A stretch of 12,891 bases of DNA, taken from Cytidiella melzeri. Lineage: Eukaryota > Basidiomycota > Agaricomycetes > Polyporales > Irpicaceae. Position numbers and translations under genes: made by a program. The notes under the pieces are model-generated. The model did not search any database, was not told the DNA's origin, and was given only the letters and a program-made list of their open reading frames with translations. Shown here in pieces: positions 1-9,641 of this stretch; within the stretch, counting starts at the first letter, position 1; every line of letters starts with the position of its first letter. The stretch covers positions 1-12,891 of the forward strand of contig JABYQR010000667.1 of the NCBI GenBank assembly GCA_022592445.1. Reading direction: 5' to 3'.

Positions 1-1
1 G

Positions 2-1791
2 AATGCCCAGAAGCTGACTCGGAGACAAGCGCAATGGGCGTTATACCTCACGCGATTTAATTTCGTGCTCCGGCACAAACCCGGAAAGACCATGCTTACC
101 GCAGATCCTCTGTCCAGGAGGCCAGATCATGAAGGGGGGTAAATTCCGATAACGAGGACAAAATTCTCCTTAAACCCGAGTTTTTGCCATCTCTGCTATC
201 GAAAACTCTCATGACTCGCCTATCAACGATGATGAAATCCTAAGACGGGTCAAGGAAGCACTCATGAACGACGAAGTTACCAAGGACTATCAGCAGTTAC
301 TTAACTCTGGTCCTAGGGAGTTCAAGAAATCACTAGAGGAATGGAATTTTGAGAACGGATTACTCCTATACGTGGAAAAGTCTACATCCCCAAAGATCAG
401 AAATTAGATCTGAGATGCCAAATCATCCAGATGCATCACGATCTACCTTCTGCCGGACATCCTGGCAGATGGAAAACGTACAAACTGATCTCGAGAAACT
501 ACTGGTGGCCAGGTTTAACCACTGATGTCAAAAAATACGTGACAGGCTGTGACACATGTCAGCGGATGAAGACTCGTCTGCAACAGCCTTACGGACCACT
601 CATCCCTAATCCGGTTCCGGCCGAACCATGGGATATCATGACTGTCGACTTGATTACTCAGTTACCGGAGTCTGATGGCTTCAATGCTATCTGCGTAGTT
701 GTAGACCGCCTCACTAAAAGGGCGCACTTCTTCCCTATTGTAAACGAGTTCTCGGCAAAAGATCTTGCAGCTCTACTCTATGAGAGAGTCTGGACCCTTC
801 ACGGGTTACCTTTGCAAATCATTTCCGACCGAGGTCCACAATTCCAGCAGATTTATTCCAGGAATGGTGTAAAATGCTAGGGATAGAATCTACAATGACA
901 CCGCATATCATCCGCAGACTGATGGTCAAACTGAACGAGTTAATCAAACGCTCAACAGTACCTGCGTTGTTACGTTGATCAACTACATGACGACTGGGCT
1001 AGACTGCTCAGCTCGGCTGAGTTTGCATACAACAATGCAGCGCACAAGGGAACTAAGCACTCGCCTTCTACCTCAATACGGCAGACACCCTAGAGCTGGT
1101 CCAATGCTCACAAGGACCTGAAAAGGTCTGACATGAATGACATCATGTGGAACCGCTTGCAAGCTCAAGAGCATGCTAAGGCGGCTTACAACTTGCGGCT
1201 GAACACATGAAATGGTACTATCACAGCACGTCCAGAAGGTCCCCTTCAACAAAGGCAATCAGGTCATGCTAGATCTGAGGACTACCAAAAATCTGGACAT
1301 AAGCTGTCAGCCAAGTACTACAGCCCATTCAAGATTGCTGAAAAGCTCTCACCGGTCACATTCAGACTTGAATGGCCCAAACGTTCACCAAGGATACATC
1401 CTGTATTCCATGCAAGCAGTTGGTACCATACAACAAACCTGAATTTGAAGGCCAAAAGCTGGAGATGCCTCTGCCAGATATCATCAACAGAGAGGAAGAA
1501 TACAAAGTTGAGAAGATTCTCAAGTCAAGACGTACAGGTTGTGCCAAAATGCTTCAGTATTACATACACTGGAAAGGCTACGGACCAAACAATGACATGT
1601 GGGAATCTGTAGAAAACATCACGCATGCTCAAGAAGCAATCAAGAAATTCTATGACAATCATCCCCAAGCTATTTGCTCAGCTACAATCTACTGTGTATA
1701 AGTTAGGAACAATACACCAAGGATCATCCACAATCCAATGACGCAACCGAGGAGCGTACGGACTAGACTACCATCAGCTAATGAGGCGTGA
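2..1791 (+). pseudogene. Ty3/gypsy chromovirus pol remnant: RNase H tail, integrase, chromodomain
   Basis: This is the 3' part of a retrotransposon polyprotein. Bases 2-139 encode an RNase H tail (HKPGK, then ADPLSRRPDH) ending at a stop at 140-142. Reading then continues in shifted frames (about 139-185, 186-370, 371 onward), each shift fitting loss of one base. The integrase zinc finger starts near 431, with the two His in the HHD and AGH motifs and Cys in CDTC (residues 40 and 43 of the 431-880 frame). The catalytic core shows Asp in MTVDLI (647-649) and Asp in ISDRGPQF (residue 133). The third acid is Glu at 933-935 (GQTERVNQ), after a frameshift near 850-880. A chromodomain follows at about 1492-1665 (YKVEKIL, YYIHWKGYGPNNDMWE). 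A TAA at 1699-1701 interrupts the tail, which stays open to TGA at 1789-1791. The chromodomain places it among fungal Tf1/sushi-type chromoviruses. It cannot encode an active protein. Confidence 0.93.
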
Positions 1792-1921
1792 ACCCCGTCA
1801 GGGGCATCAGTAGAAGCCGCTAGAGTCACTGGAACTGTTTAGGCACCCTCTTGGCAATGGTGAGAAAGTGGACTCAATGGCCAAGGTGTTTGTTCAAAAC
1901 TATTTGCACGGAGTTCAAAGC

Positions 1922-1938
1922 AAGAAGGGGGGGGGTAA
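1922..1938 (+). other. Polypurine tract of the gypsy element
   Basis: The purine run AAGAAGGGGGGGGG followed by TAA lies immediately before the TGTCAC start of the LTR at 1939. In LTR elements a polypurine tract at this position primes plus-strand DNA synthesis. Its position after the chromodomain and its abutment to a TG terminus support the call. Confidence 0.75.
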
Positions 1939-2005
1939 TGTCACAAATTTTCAATGTTTTTACAAGACTTGCCTTACCAGGCAACGGTATTATTGGGAAT
2001 ATTTA

Positions 2006-2108
2006 AGCGCTTATCTGGCACTTATCCAGCACTTATCCAGCGTCTATTTAGGCGCTTATCCAGCGCTTATCAGCCGCTTATTCCGGCACTTATTCTCAGC
2101 GCCTATCA
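2006..2108 (+). repeat. Degenerate 10-13 bp tandem repeat (GCGCTTATC-like) in LTR U3
   Basis: About nine back-to-back variants of GCGCTTATCCA can be read (AGCGCTTATCT, GGCACTTATCC, AGCACTTATCC, AGGCGCTTATCC, AGCCGCTTATTCC and so on). They lie in the U3 part of the gypsy LTR upstream of the TATA box, where arrays often act as enhancers. That role is inferred; the repetition itself is seen. Confidence 0.8.
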
Positions 2109-2216
2109 ATTGATGCGCTGATGTGCCCTCTGTCTCTGATGTGCTCATGTGTTCCTTTCCTTATCTGTGTATCACATGATAGAACTCTCTGGAACCTTGT
2201 GGAACATGCTGGAACT

Positions 2217-2260
2217 ATGATGTCATAGTGTAGAAAATTCTAGTGGATGATGTCATAGTG
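2217..2260 (+). promoter_or_regulatory. Duplicated ATGATGTCATAGTG motif (CRE-like) in LTR U3
   Basis: The 14-mer ATGATGTCATAGTG occurs at 2217-2230 and 2247-2260, 30 bp apart. Its core TGATGTCA differs by one base from the ATF/CREB-type site TGACGTCA. Position between the tandem array and the TATA box suits a promoter element, but binding is only inferred. Confidence 0.45.
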
Positions 2261-2481
2261 CTTAGAACCTTCTGGAAAAGTCTAGCCTTGTCTTAGAACA
2301 AGCTAGAACAAGTCTAGCCTTGGGACTGGTTCATGGGGTCAGGTCACGGGGACAATTGCTATTGGTTGATTATTGAAGTGGCACCACTAGGGCATAGGGC
2401 ATGTTTAGTAAGGTAGATTACTTCACTTACTCATATAGGTATTAGGGGTCTTAGTGTAGTACCTGGGTCCTCCCCTTCATG

Positions 2482-2489
2482 TATATATA
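2482..2489 (+). promoter_or_regulatory. TATA box of the gypsy LTR
   Basis: TATATATA lies in the downstream half of the LTR, about 450 bp downstream of the tandem array. The other LTRs here show a 34-nt TATA-to-start spacing; the same spacing predicts an RNA start near 2516. Confidence 0.7.
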
Positions 2490-2646
2490 GAGGGACTCCT
2501 GAGGGCATATCCCCTCAGTCTTATCCACTTTGTTGAACTAGGACTACTCAGTACCCACCAGTACTTCGCTCACCACCACTCTTACTCCCTATCTCACATT
2601 ATCTCCCCAAGTTTATCAACTTACCTGGTCAGTAGTAACCTAACTG

Positions 2647-3172
2647 TTACCCTTGGCACCAGCCAAAAACAAGACTTAATCAGTCTCTCCTACCGCTGAG
2701 TCCACTGACTCACGCCGTTCTACCCGTTCAAACACTCGAGTTGACTATATGAAACTCAATGACAGACTTCAGAAGTCACTTTGCACATTAACCCCGAAGG
2801 CCAAGGGTGCAAAAGCGAGCAAGATCAAAGCTCAATCAGCCCAAACCACTATGTCGGTTCAGGGAGAGATTGAATTGGAAAATGATCTGCCACCCGCTCA
2901 GGATCAGGCTAACTGGTGTTTCACCTCAGAAGCCTCGGACGTACCCCGTACTGTGGATGAGGCAAAGGCGTGCCCTGATTGGGCTGAATGGAAAGCTGCT
3001 ATGGAGAAAGAGAAAGAACAATTGGATAGGCTCAAAACTTACGTCATTGAACCACTACCTGCGGGCCACAAGGCTGTTGGCTACCGCTGGGTTTTTGCTA
3101 TCAAATGCCACACTGATGGGAATATTGTCAAGTACAAGGCAAGACTTGTCATACAAGGTTTCTCACAGATTC
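2647..3172 (+). pseudogene. Ty1/copia pol remnant, part A (pre-RT linker and N-terminal reverse transcriptase)
   Basis: One frame reads from about 2647 to 3172, with a single in-frame TAA at 2677-2679 (consistent with CAA to TAA). It starts in a Ser/Thr/Arg-rich linker (RRSTRSNTRVDYMKLND) typical of the stretch between integrase and RT in copia elements. It then enters the RT N-terminus: AKACPDWAEWKAAMEKEKEQ, VGYRWVFAIKCHTDGN, YKARLVIQGFSQ. These are the classic W..AM..E, WVFxxK and KARLVxxGFxQ blocks. The gene stops at 3172, where the solo LTR is inserted, and resumes at 3935. Gag, protease and integrase are absent, being cut off on the left by the gypsy LTR. Confidence 0.92.
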
Positions 3173-3929
3173 TGTCACGGAGACGGAGCTCGACGTAGCA
3201 ACTAGGGACACGGAGTGGAAGACGACGACGAGGTGGTTGCAGGCGTATAGCACAATGCTCTCACCAACTATAAACCTTATGCAGGTATCTAGCCCAGTAA
3301 AGACCAAGTTAGTATTGGGTACTACTAGCTATGTAGTACAGGAGGGGTTTGCTTACCTAGCCCAGTAAAGACCAAGAGGTCGAGATGGGGGCTAGGAGCG
3401 TACATGCAGCTGCTTATATAGACTTCAGGGACCTGCGCACAGACCATGTTGAGGGCAGGCTTTGCAAGAAGCCGTGTGAACGAAGAACAAAAGAACTACC
3501 TAAAGGAGAACATTAGCTATTGTCTAGACCTTGCCAAGAACTCTACTCATGAGAGAACACATCTAAAAGGAGACCAACTATTGTATTCCATTCCCACACC
3601 TGTGAGAACATCCTTCCATAAAGAGAAAAATAGGGAAAGAACAAAAGGAGTCCATGTGAACGGTATCTATGACATCAAACCCTAGCTATGGGCTGAGCCA
3701 TGTGTCTGTAGCCATGTGGTCTTACTTAAGCTAAGTCACATGCTAGTGTGACGTAGTAGCAAGTAATGTAACCGTCTGGAGCATTTAAGCCACGTGATAC
3801 GGGCGCTTAATAGACGTGAAAAGGGAGTTTATGCAGAGAAGGTTGCAACTGGGTTGCAGCCCGGAGTTTTACAGATAAAAACAAGAGGTAAATTGCAAAA
3901 ATTAAGGGCTAGTCGGGCCATCAACAACA
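3173..3929 (-). repeat. Solo LTR (757 bp) inserted in the copia RT, with 5-bp target duplication
   Basis: The segment runs from TGTCACGG (3173) to AACA (3929). It is flanked by GATTC at 3168-3172 and GATTC at 3930-3934, a perfect 5-bp target duplication. Joining the flanks minus one GATTC restores the copia reading frame at the insertion point. It is a close, inverted copy of the LTR at 10716-11471 (756 bp), so its own transcription sense is minus. On that strand it keeps TATATA (3415-3420), a predicted RNA start at 3386 (34 nt on) and an intron-like segment at 3289-3356 with GTAAGC donor, TACTAAC branch site (3308-3314) and CTAG acceptor. No internal element sequence remains, so this is a solo LTR left by LTR-LTR recombination. 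An antisense 79-codon ORF (3446-3685) is considered incidental. Confidence 0.93.
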
Positions 3930-5285
3930 GATTCCCAGTCAAGATTTTTCTATACTCATTCTCCTGTTATCCGCCCCAAGACTTTGCATGCCCTAGTTGC
4001 GCTCGCATGCCAACTTGGGTTAGTCCTCCATCAAATTGACGTCATCAGTGCATACCTCAACTCCCCGTTGGAGGAGACTATCTACATGCGCCATATTCCA
4101 GGTTTTGAGGATGGAACCAAATTTGTGCTCCGTCTTCTCAAGGTGCTTTACGGACGTAAGCAGTCAGCTCATGCCTGAAAAAATAAACTTAATCACATTG
4201 TTGTCAAGAAACTACACCTTACCAGGTGCAAATCCGATCTGTGCCTCTATTACCACAAGTCTGGCACAAACGTTGTTCTCTTCAGAACACATGGCCTTGA
4301 CTGCCTCGTAGGAGCACCCAACAATGCTGTTGCAAACAGGCTCAAAACCAAAATTTGCGCACATTTTCCTATTACGGACTTAGGACGCGCATCTCTATTT
4401 GTTGGGATACAGATCTCACAACTTTCCAATTGTGCTATCACGATCTCCCAGGAACGCTACATGGAGACCATCCTTACCCACTTTGGTATGGAAGACTGCA
4501 ACCCCGTCTCCACTCCGTTCAACTCTAGTGTCATACTTGCCGCTGCTATTGATGGCAAAGCCCTTCTCACAGATGTCCCATACCAGGCTGCCATTGGTTC
4601 TTTGATGTACGCTGCCATAGAAACTTGTCCGGACATTGCATTTGCTGTTCAGACACTCAGCCAGTTCAATGTTGCTCACACCACTACTCACTGGACCATG
4701 GTCAAGCACGTCTTACGCTACCTCAAGGGTACACACTTGTATGCTATCTGTTACACCAAGGACATTGCTCAGGATTTCAACGTGTCAGGCTATAGCAACG
4801 CTGACTGGGGTCAATCTCGCGTTAATCGCAGATCGACCTCAGGCTACACACCCTTCAGCGGAAAAGGCCTTGTTAGCTGGAGCTTACAGAAGCAGAACAC
4901 GGTTGCACTCTTGACCATGGAGGCCAAATATGTCGCGCTCACTCATGCAGCTAAGGAGGCACTTTAGCTCAAGTTGCTTGTCACTGAACTCGACTGGAAG
5001 CCAAACACTCCGATCCAAATCTTCATGGACAATCTTGCTGCAATCTCCTTCTTGCAAGACCAGCAATATCATGCTCAATCAAAACATATCGACATCTGTC
5101 ATCACTTTGTCCGGAAACTTGTTGCCAACGGTACTATCAAGATCCCGCACTGTGCCTCTGAAGACAACGCCGTTGACATCTTCACAAAGGCACTCCCGCG
5201 TGCTACGCACCAGAAGCAACTCGCGCTCCTCAAGCTTGCTACTTTGTTGAGGGGGAGTGTTGTTATTCCAGGGTCCACCAAGTGA
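3930..5285 (+). pseudogene. Ty1/copia pol remnant, part B (rest of reverse transcriptase and RNase H)
   Basis: This continues the copia polyprotein after the solo LTR. A one-base loss in the T run at 3945-3950 shifts the frame, then one frame reads from about 3948 to TGA at 5283-5285. It has two internal stops, TGA at 4176-4178 and TAG at 4965-4967, both fitting changed Trp codons. RT blocks are SPVIRPKTLHALVALA, HQIDVISAYLNSPLEETIYM and VLRLLKVLYGRKQS. The YVDD catalytic box is ruined: HGLDCLVGAP stands where xVDDxLVGAP is expected (about 4290-4325). Next come QERYMETILTHFGMEDCNPV, YQAAIGSLMYA and HVLRYLKGT. RNase H shows Asp in NADWGQS, Glu in TMEAKYVAL and Asp in FMDNLAA, then KHIDICHHFVR and NAVDIFTKALPR. 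Domain order is normal for copia. The product cannot be active. Confidence 0.94.
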
Positions 5286-5450
5286 TGCACCAATGCGCTC
5301 ATCCGCAATAGGCTGTGTCTTCCGCCTGACGCCGCCCGCATCCGTTTCCATTTCTGTTTGTACTTGTACGTTCTGCCTCGGTCTTGACTTGTTCCACTGC
5401 GCATATGTTTTATTTTACTATTCCGCCCCCACTTTGTTCCGCAGACCCAT
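5247..5450 (+). repeat. Copia polypurine tract and start of its 3' LTR (right end unknown)
   Basis: The TTGAGGGGGAG block at 5247-5257 directly precedes TGTTGTTATTCC at 5258, the usual copia arrangement of polypurine tract then LTR. The end of the pol frame overlaps this boundary. No matching 5' LTR is in the window and no CA terminus with a duplication was found, so the right end at about 5450 is a guess. Confidence 0.55.
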
Positions 5451-5782
5451 TCATAATGACTTCACACTTGAGTTCGTAGTTGCTACTTTATTTGTATCTT
5501 CTGCTTTTGGTGAAAGATATAAAACTGCATGTATAGTCTCAGTTTTAAGATTATCATCTCATTGCTCAATCTCGTGTGCACTTGACCTGCTCATTACAAT
5601 ATTGCCCTTGTGTGGAATTACACCAAGGGGTTCTGACTTGACAAATTGTCTCTTGACAATAGTTGGTCTTAACACTGCCCTTTCCTTTTCTGGATTTTTT
5701 CATGTGCTTTTCCCATGCCCCGCCAAATCCATGGAAGGCATCTTTTTCACTTGGTCTCCTGAGCCTTGAAAGGTAAATTTCC
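5451..5782. other. Unassigned AT-rich stretch between copia LTR and inverted-repeat element
   Basis: No recognisable gene, RNA or terminal repeat was found. The long open frame on the plus strand (to 5769) starts inside the LTR and has no known motif. The minus strand shows short lysine-rich open segments broken by stops, which could be an old coding remnant, but none is assignable. Part may belong to the copia 3' LTR. Confidence 0.4.
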
Positions 5783-6619
5783 TTTCATTGTAGTCTCGTA
5801 CCCAGACCTCTCGGGGCCAGTCACTGTGTTCCTAAAAAGGCAGATGCGCGCGTGTGCTGTTTTGGGAAGAAAAAGGCAAATCAAAAAGCACGCGCGGGCC
5901 CCGAGGGTCTGGAGCATTTCGTATAGATTGGGTGTAGATCATCCGCACGTGATGGATTTCTGTGCGAATGATTGGGCGTTTACAATTATTGGCTCTGTAC
6001 GCTACTCCATAGTACGACTTGAATTGCACACTCCTTGCTTGTCCCTCCCTCTTGAACTTTTTGCGTGAAATATTTCGATCTTTTACTGGTTTAAATATAG
6101 GAGTATTCATATTGGTATTCTAACGCATTTTAAGACAAGGGGAATGAGAGATAAACGAGAACGAGAGGATGCAAGCGGAGGTCGCATGCAGTAATATTGA
6201 AAGCGCCCACTCGCAAACGCGTTCAAGACGCGAGAATGAACGTGATGGGATGTCACAGGCTGTGACTTGAGCCGAAAGTGAGCATAGCTTACCATCCCTC
6301 GGTCATATTACTTGGTCAGAATTTCTACACGCAGAAATAGCGCATAGGAATGTGTTTCTGCAATGTCGAGTGGGTAGCGCAAAAATTGATCAAATTTATA
6401 TTCGTTTACACCGCACTGAGGGCGCTTCAATGTGTGACCTATTGTGACGCAGTCGAAACTTGGAGTCGCTCTGTCCTTCGATGCGGTCATGTGCGAATGA
6501 TCTACACCCAATCACTACGAAGTTCACCAGACGTTCGGGGAGCGAGCTGTCTTTTTTTCTCGCCATCCCCTGTCCTAATCGGGATTCACAAAACGTCTGG
6601 GTACGAGACTATTTCATTG
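5783..6619. mobile_element. Non-autonomous DNA transposon with terminal inverted repeats and 8-bp target duplication
   Basis: TTTCATTG at 5783-5790 and 6612-6619 is a perfect 8-bp direct duplication around an 821-bp element (5791-6611). Its ends are perfect 17-bp inverted repeats beginning TAGTCTCGTACCCAGAC. Inverted similarity continues inward: 5926-5948 pairs with 6491-6513 with one mismatch in 23. Each end is also a fold-back. On the left 5802-5818 pairs with 5896-5912, and 5846-5857 with 5887-5896. On the right 6527-6540 pairs with parts of 6561-6600. An inner palindrome, GTCACAGGCTGTGAC, lies at 6252-6266. No transposase-like ORF is present, so it would depend on one in trans. An 8-bp duplication fits hAT-, P- or KDZ-type superfamilies; the family is not decided. 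Confidence 0.88.
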
Positions 6620-6630
6620 TTCTTTTTGAT

Positions 6631-7079
6631 TTACTGCCGTTTGCATAATGATATGGAAAGTGAGTTTTTGTTTTTTGCCCCACCTCAGGCATGCGAGGGA
6701 CGCAGAGGTGCCTGGGACGTCCAGTAAGTACAACTTAGCGCTCGAACTCTTGCCTCTCACTGCCCTGTACCCGGCTCTTGCACACCAAGGATATGTCCAA
6801 TTTTCTTCACTGTGTAGCCTTGTTCATAGGAGAGAGCTGGGATACGTGCCTTGAGGTTGTGTGAACACGTGAGAGCTTTGTGTGTGCGTCCCATTAGTGG
6901 TATGGCTGTAGGGATGAGTTGCACACAGCCGCAGCATGCTGGGGACAGGCACTGCCCGTAAGTAACATGGAACAATGATGTAACCTAGAGACCTCGGACC
7001 ATGTCTGGGAAGTTCCAAGGCTGGAAGTGGGGCCAAAAAATACAATTCGCTTTCCATATCATTATGCAAACGGCAGTAA
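6631..7079. mobile_element. Small non-autonomous inverted-repeat element (MITE-like), 449 bp
   Basis: Bases 6631-6660 and 7050-7079 are perfect 30-bp inverted repeats starting TTACTGCCGTTTGCATAATG. Weaker inverted similarity extends about 30 bp further in on both sides, through a T-rich block and GCCCCAC. There is no coding capacity. Target duplication is unclear: a TA duplication is possible if the repeat proper begins at CTGCCG (Tc1/mariner style), but no longer flanking repeat was found. It begins 11 bp after the target duplication of the preceding element. Confidence 0.8.
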
Positions 7080-7862
7080 CTATCACTCTTTTTTTTTTTC
7101 TTAGTTCATGAAGGTCCGTGCGTAACGTAGTTACATGTGACACCATGATCCGTAAACGTAGGACAGCTGCCAGCGCCTGCCCCAAGAGTGAGTTGCTTTA
7201 TGCGCTCCTCAGATGAGTGGTATGGACCGGACAGCAAGGCAGTGGTGTTCAAGCACCGCCCGAGTGTTGCAACCTGTACTTGGCAGAGACAGGAAAAGAG
7301 ATATAGACTTCTGGCTCCTTGATGGCCTGCGGCTGCAAGTGCCTGCTGCAACTGCTACTTTCTGACGGTTTTTTCAGGATGGTTGAATGTGGTATGTCTT
7401 AGGCCTGATGACTTAGCCCCGTCTAAGCGCATTGTCGCTACTGCGCAGGAAAAGAAAATACTCCTCCCTGAACATAGTCATGTTTTTGGAGTGTGCCAGG
7501 TTGTGGCACTTATTATCCCTCTCACTCTCCGTTACCGAGGGTTTCTTCGCCAGGCTCAGGGTAGAGAGAGCCCCACCCTGTGTCCGTGAGATCCCCCCAA
7601 TCCAGGCGTCCTCCTGGACTCGGGTTCACTCGCCATTGTGCAGATTCTGACAGTGAGGGGTCGACCCCACCACCATCCTCATGACAACCATTGCAACTTA
7701 GGTTGGAATCCCTGTTCTGCATGGGGGTGCAAAACCCATCCCCCCAAAGTCCAGTGCATTTGCTGGCATCCCATTAGCAAGATATCGCTGTTCCCTAAGC
7801 GGCTCTTGCCAACTGTAATTTGGAGATTTGTACTCCAGTTTGTCAATAAGGTGTTTGAATAT
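7080..7862 (-). other. Noncoding stretch, probably the 3' untranslated tail of the minus-strand LINE
   Basis: No protein or RNA gene was recognised. On the minus strand it follows the LINE stop codon and ends in an A run (T run at 7088-7099 on plus) next to the small inverted-repeat element, which would fit a LINE 3' tail. It holds a perfect 12-bp palindrome GGGGTCGACCCC (7657-7668). Assignment to the LINE is inference from position and the A run only. Confidence 0.4.
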
Positions 7863-9641
7863 TCATTCCACAAACTTTGCTCGATCCTCCTCTGACCTCG
7901 CTTTTGCCTCAGCCTCAGCCTTGGCAAGGTGATCTGCCGCAGGAATGTGTCCCTTTGGCTTTCTCACCTTCAGCACTGGATCACGCTTCTGCTCTTCTGA
8001 AGCTTCACCTTTGTGTATGAGTACGCGGATGGCCCACTTATGCCCTGACTTCCATATCTCGCGCATGAATGCTCGACATCCTCTGGGGTTATAGTTGATA
8101 GGTACCCATTTGGTGTATGCACCAAATACCTTCTGTTTCAGTTTAGTCTCTACCCATGTCCGTGTAACTGCGTATTATTTGAGCTTTCCTTTAGCCAAGT
8201 CTGTTGTCCGGTTATCCAACAAGTTAGCCCATTCAAATGTTCCTGCCATGGGATTCATGATCAGGAATGTGAGTAGGTCATTCTGTCCAAATGCCTGTGT
8301 ACAGTTCTGGAAATCAGAGCGGTCCATATTGAAGAGGGCTGCTGATTCCCCCTCATCATATGGATCAGGTGATCTCCATGCATGGTACCACAAGTTGCAT
8401 TCCTCCAGCAAGTGCTTTCGGGTTTCAGAAGCTCCGCATGCACATTCCACGCGGCCCTCAAGATGAAATTGCTCCCTGAACTCACCAATAGGCAAGTGTC
8501 CAGAGAGCAGACGTGTGGCAGCAGCATATTCTGCTACACCAACGGAATTGTCAGGCTTGTCAACGCTATACAATGCTGACTTTGCACCTCCCAGGTTCTT
8601 GAGCCACCAGTGGCGCTTTGCCACTGGAGTCACTCCCTTGGATTAACTAGTCTTTATGACATTGCTATGACCTTTATAGTCAAAATCATGCATGAGACGA
8701 TGCCACCACTTGATAGCAAGGGCATCAATGTCTTGTCGAGCAACACTCCAAGATGTGAATCTTGGATGTTCAGCCTCAGTGACCTCCTTAGCCAACTTGT
8801 CCATGTCTTCATTCTGTTCAATGGTGACATGACTAGGTACCTAATGGAGGCCAATATATTGCTTTGGGTTTGCGCTTAGGAACTCACGCACCCTCTGGCA
8901 CCCAAACAGACACATTGTTTGACCTGGGCCAAGGGTCGGGCTCAGAACCGATTGAAGAGCAGACTTATTGTCTGCAAACAAATGAATCTGAGTGATATTA
9001 TCAGGAGCTTTCCAGACAGCATCATTGATACCCATAGCAAGAGCACAAATCTCAGCATCATAGACACCAGAATTGCCCATTGGGGTAGACTTCTGTGTGA
9101 TAGTATGACCCAAATGTCTTGTGGTCCAGGCTGCACCTGACTTTCGTCGCCTAGCAGTCTCATCCCACATGAGCAAACCATCTGTCCATACGGACCTGAT
9201 CTCATTGTTTGTTTCTGCCACCGCCACACGCGGTTTCAGGTCATTGTCAATCCACGCTTTGAACTTGTTGGAGGATTTAGATGGGATGTCCAGGTTGAAC
9301 ACTATTCTATCCTGGAACATGTCAAGGACACGCTTGCCAGGCCAATGTTCGTCATGCAAGGGGTCAAAAGTTTCATAAACCATCTTCCCTTCTCTATGGA
9401 TGTGTGCCATTGGTGTATTTACTTTGTTGTGTCGTGCTCCCAACTGGAAAGGCATTCGACAATTAGCATCATTGGTCAGCCACTCTGCTGGAAGGTTAGC
9501 TTTGAGTGGATGGCCCTTATGAACTCTGCACGCTCTTAACACAACTTTTGACATGAATTTGTCAACCTGATTGACATGGATAGTCCAACAGAGACCGGGT
9601 TTTTCCAACGTTGTCAGCAAGTTTACAGCCTTAGGCGCCTA
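7863..9641 (-). pseudogene. LINE-type retrotransposon ORF2 3' part: RNase H and zinc-knuckle region
   Basis: A single minus-strand frame runs from about 9641 to the stop at 7863-7865, broken only by stops at 8841-8843 (TAG), 8643-8645 (TAA) and 8175-8177 (TAA), plus a TAG at its left limit (9639-9641). Its first part, before RNase H, was not matched. The RNase H domain shows Asp in SVWTDGLL, Glu in YDAEICALAMG, Asp in LFADNKSALQSV and Asp in EDMDKLAKE, the four acidic residues of the fold. Downstream is the LINE zinc knuckle CACG, HLLEEC (C-x-C-x7-H-x4-C). A charged tail rich in Ala, Glu and Lys ends the protein. A domain order with RNase H before a C-terminal zinc knuckle is typical of fungal non-LTR elements. 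The RT domain is missing, apparently cut off by the LTR element starting near 9670. All the stops fit CA-to-TA changes. Confidence 0.88.

Larger units (their letters stand above)
1939..2650 (+). repeat. 3' LTR of the gypsy chromovirus (right end approximate)
   Basis: The LTR starts with TGTCAC at 1939, directly after the polypurine tract. It carries a clear TATATATA box at 2482-2489, implying RNA initiation near 2516. Its upstream (U3) half holds the tandem repeats listed separately. The exact right end could not be fixed: no convincing CA terminus with a target duplication is visible, and copia-like coding sequence is recognisable from about 2647-2653. The gypsy element therefore seems to have inserted into the copia element; the upstream copia portion and the 5' LTR would lie left of the window. 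Confidence 0.7.

Noticed and set aside
3446..3685. 79-codon ORF whose near-identical partner lies at 10972-11199 (minus)
   Set aside because: Both lie antisense in the U3 of two copies of the same LTR. Similarity follows from LTR homology, the C-termini diverge, and several changes alter amino acids.
5257..5769. 170-codon open frame
   Set aside because: It begins at the copia LTR start, has no domain and odd composition, and extends into unassigned AT-rich sequence.
5766..6068. ORFs inside the inverted-repeat elements as transposase remnants
   Set aside because: They lie over hairpin arms, are short and show no catalytic motif.
7657..7668. GGGGTCGACCCC palindrome as a regulatory or attachment site
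   Set aside because: An isolated 12-bp palindrome in a probable LINE tail, without a repeat or a partner.
7690..7720. GGTTGGAATCC resembling a tRNA/SINE B box
   Set aside because: No matching A box at the right distance and no cloverleaf could be built.
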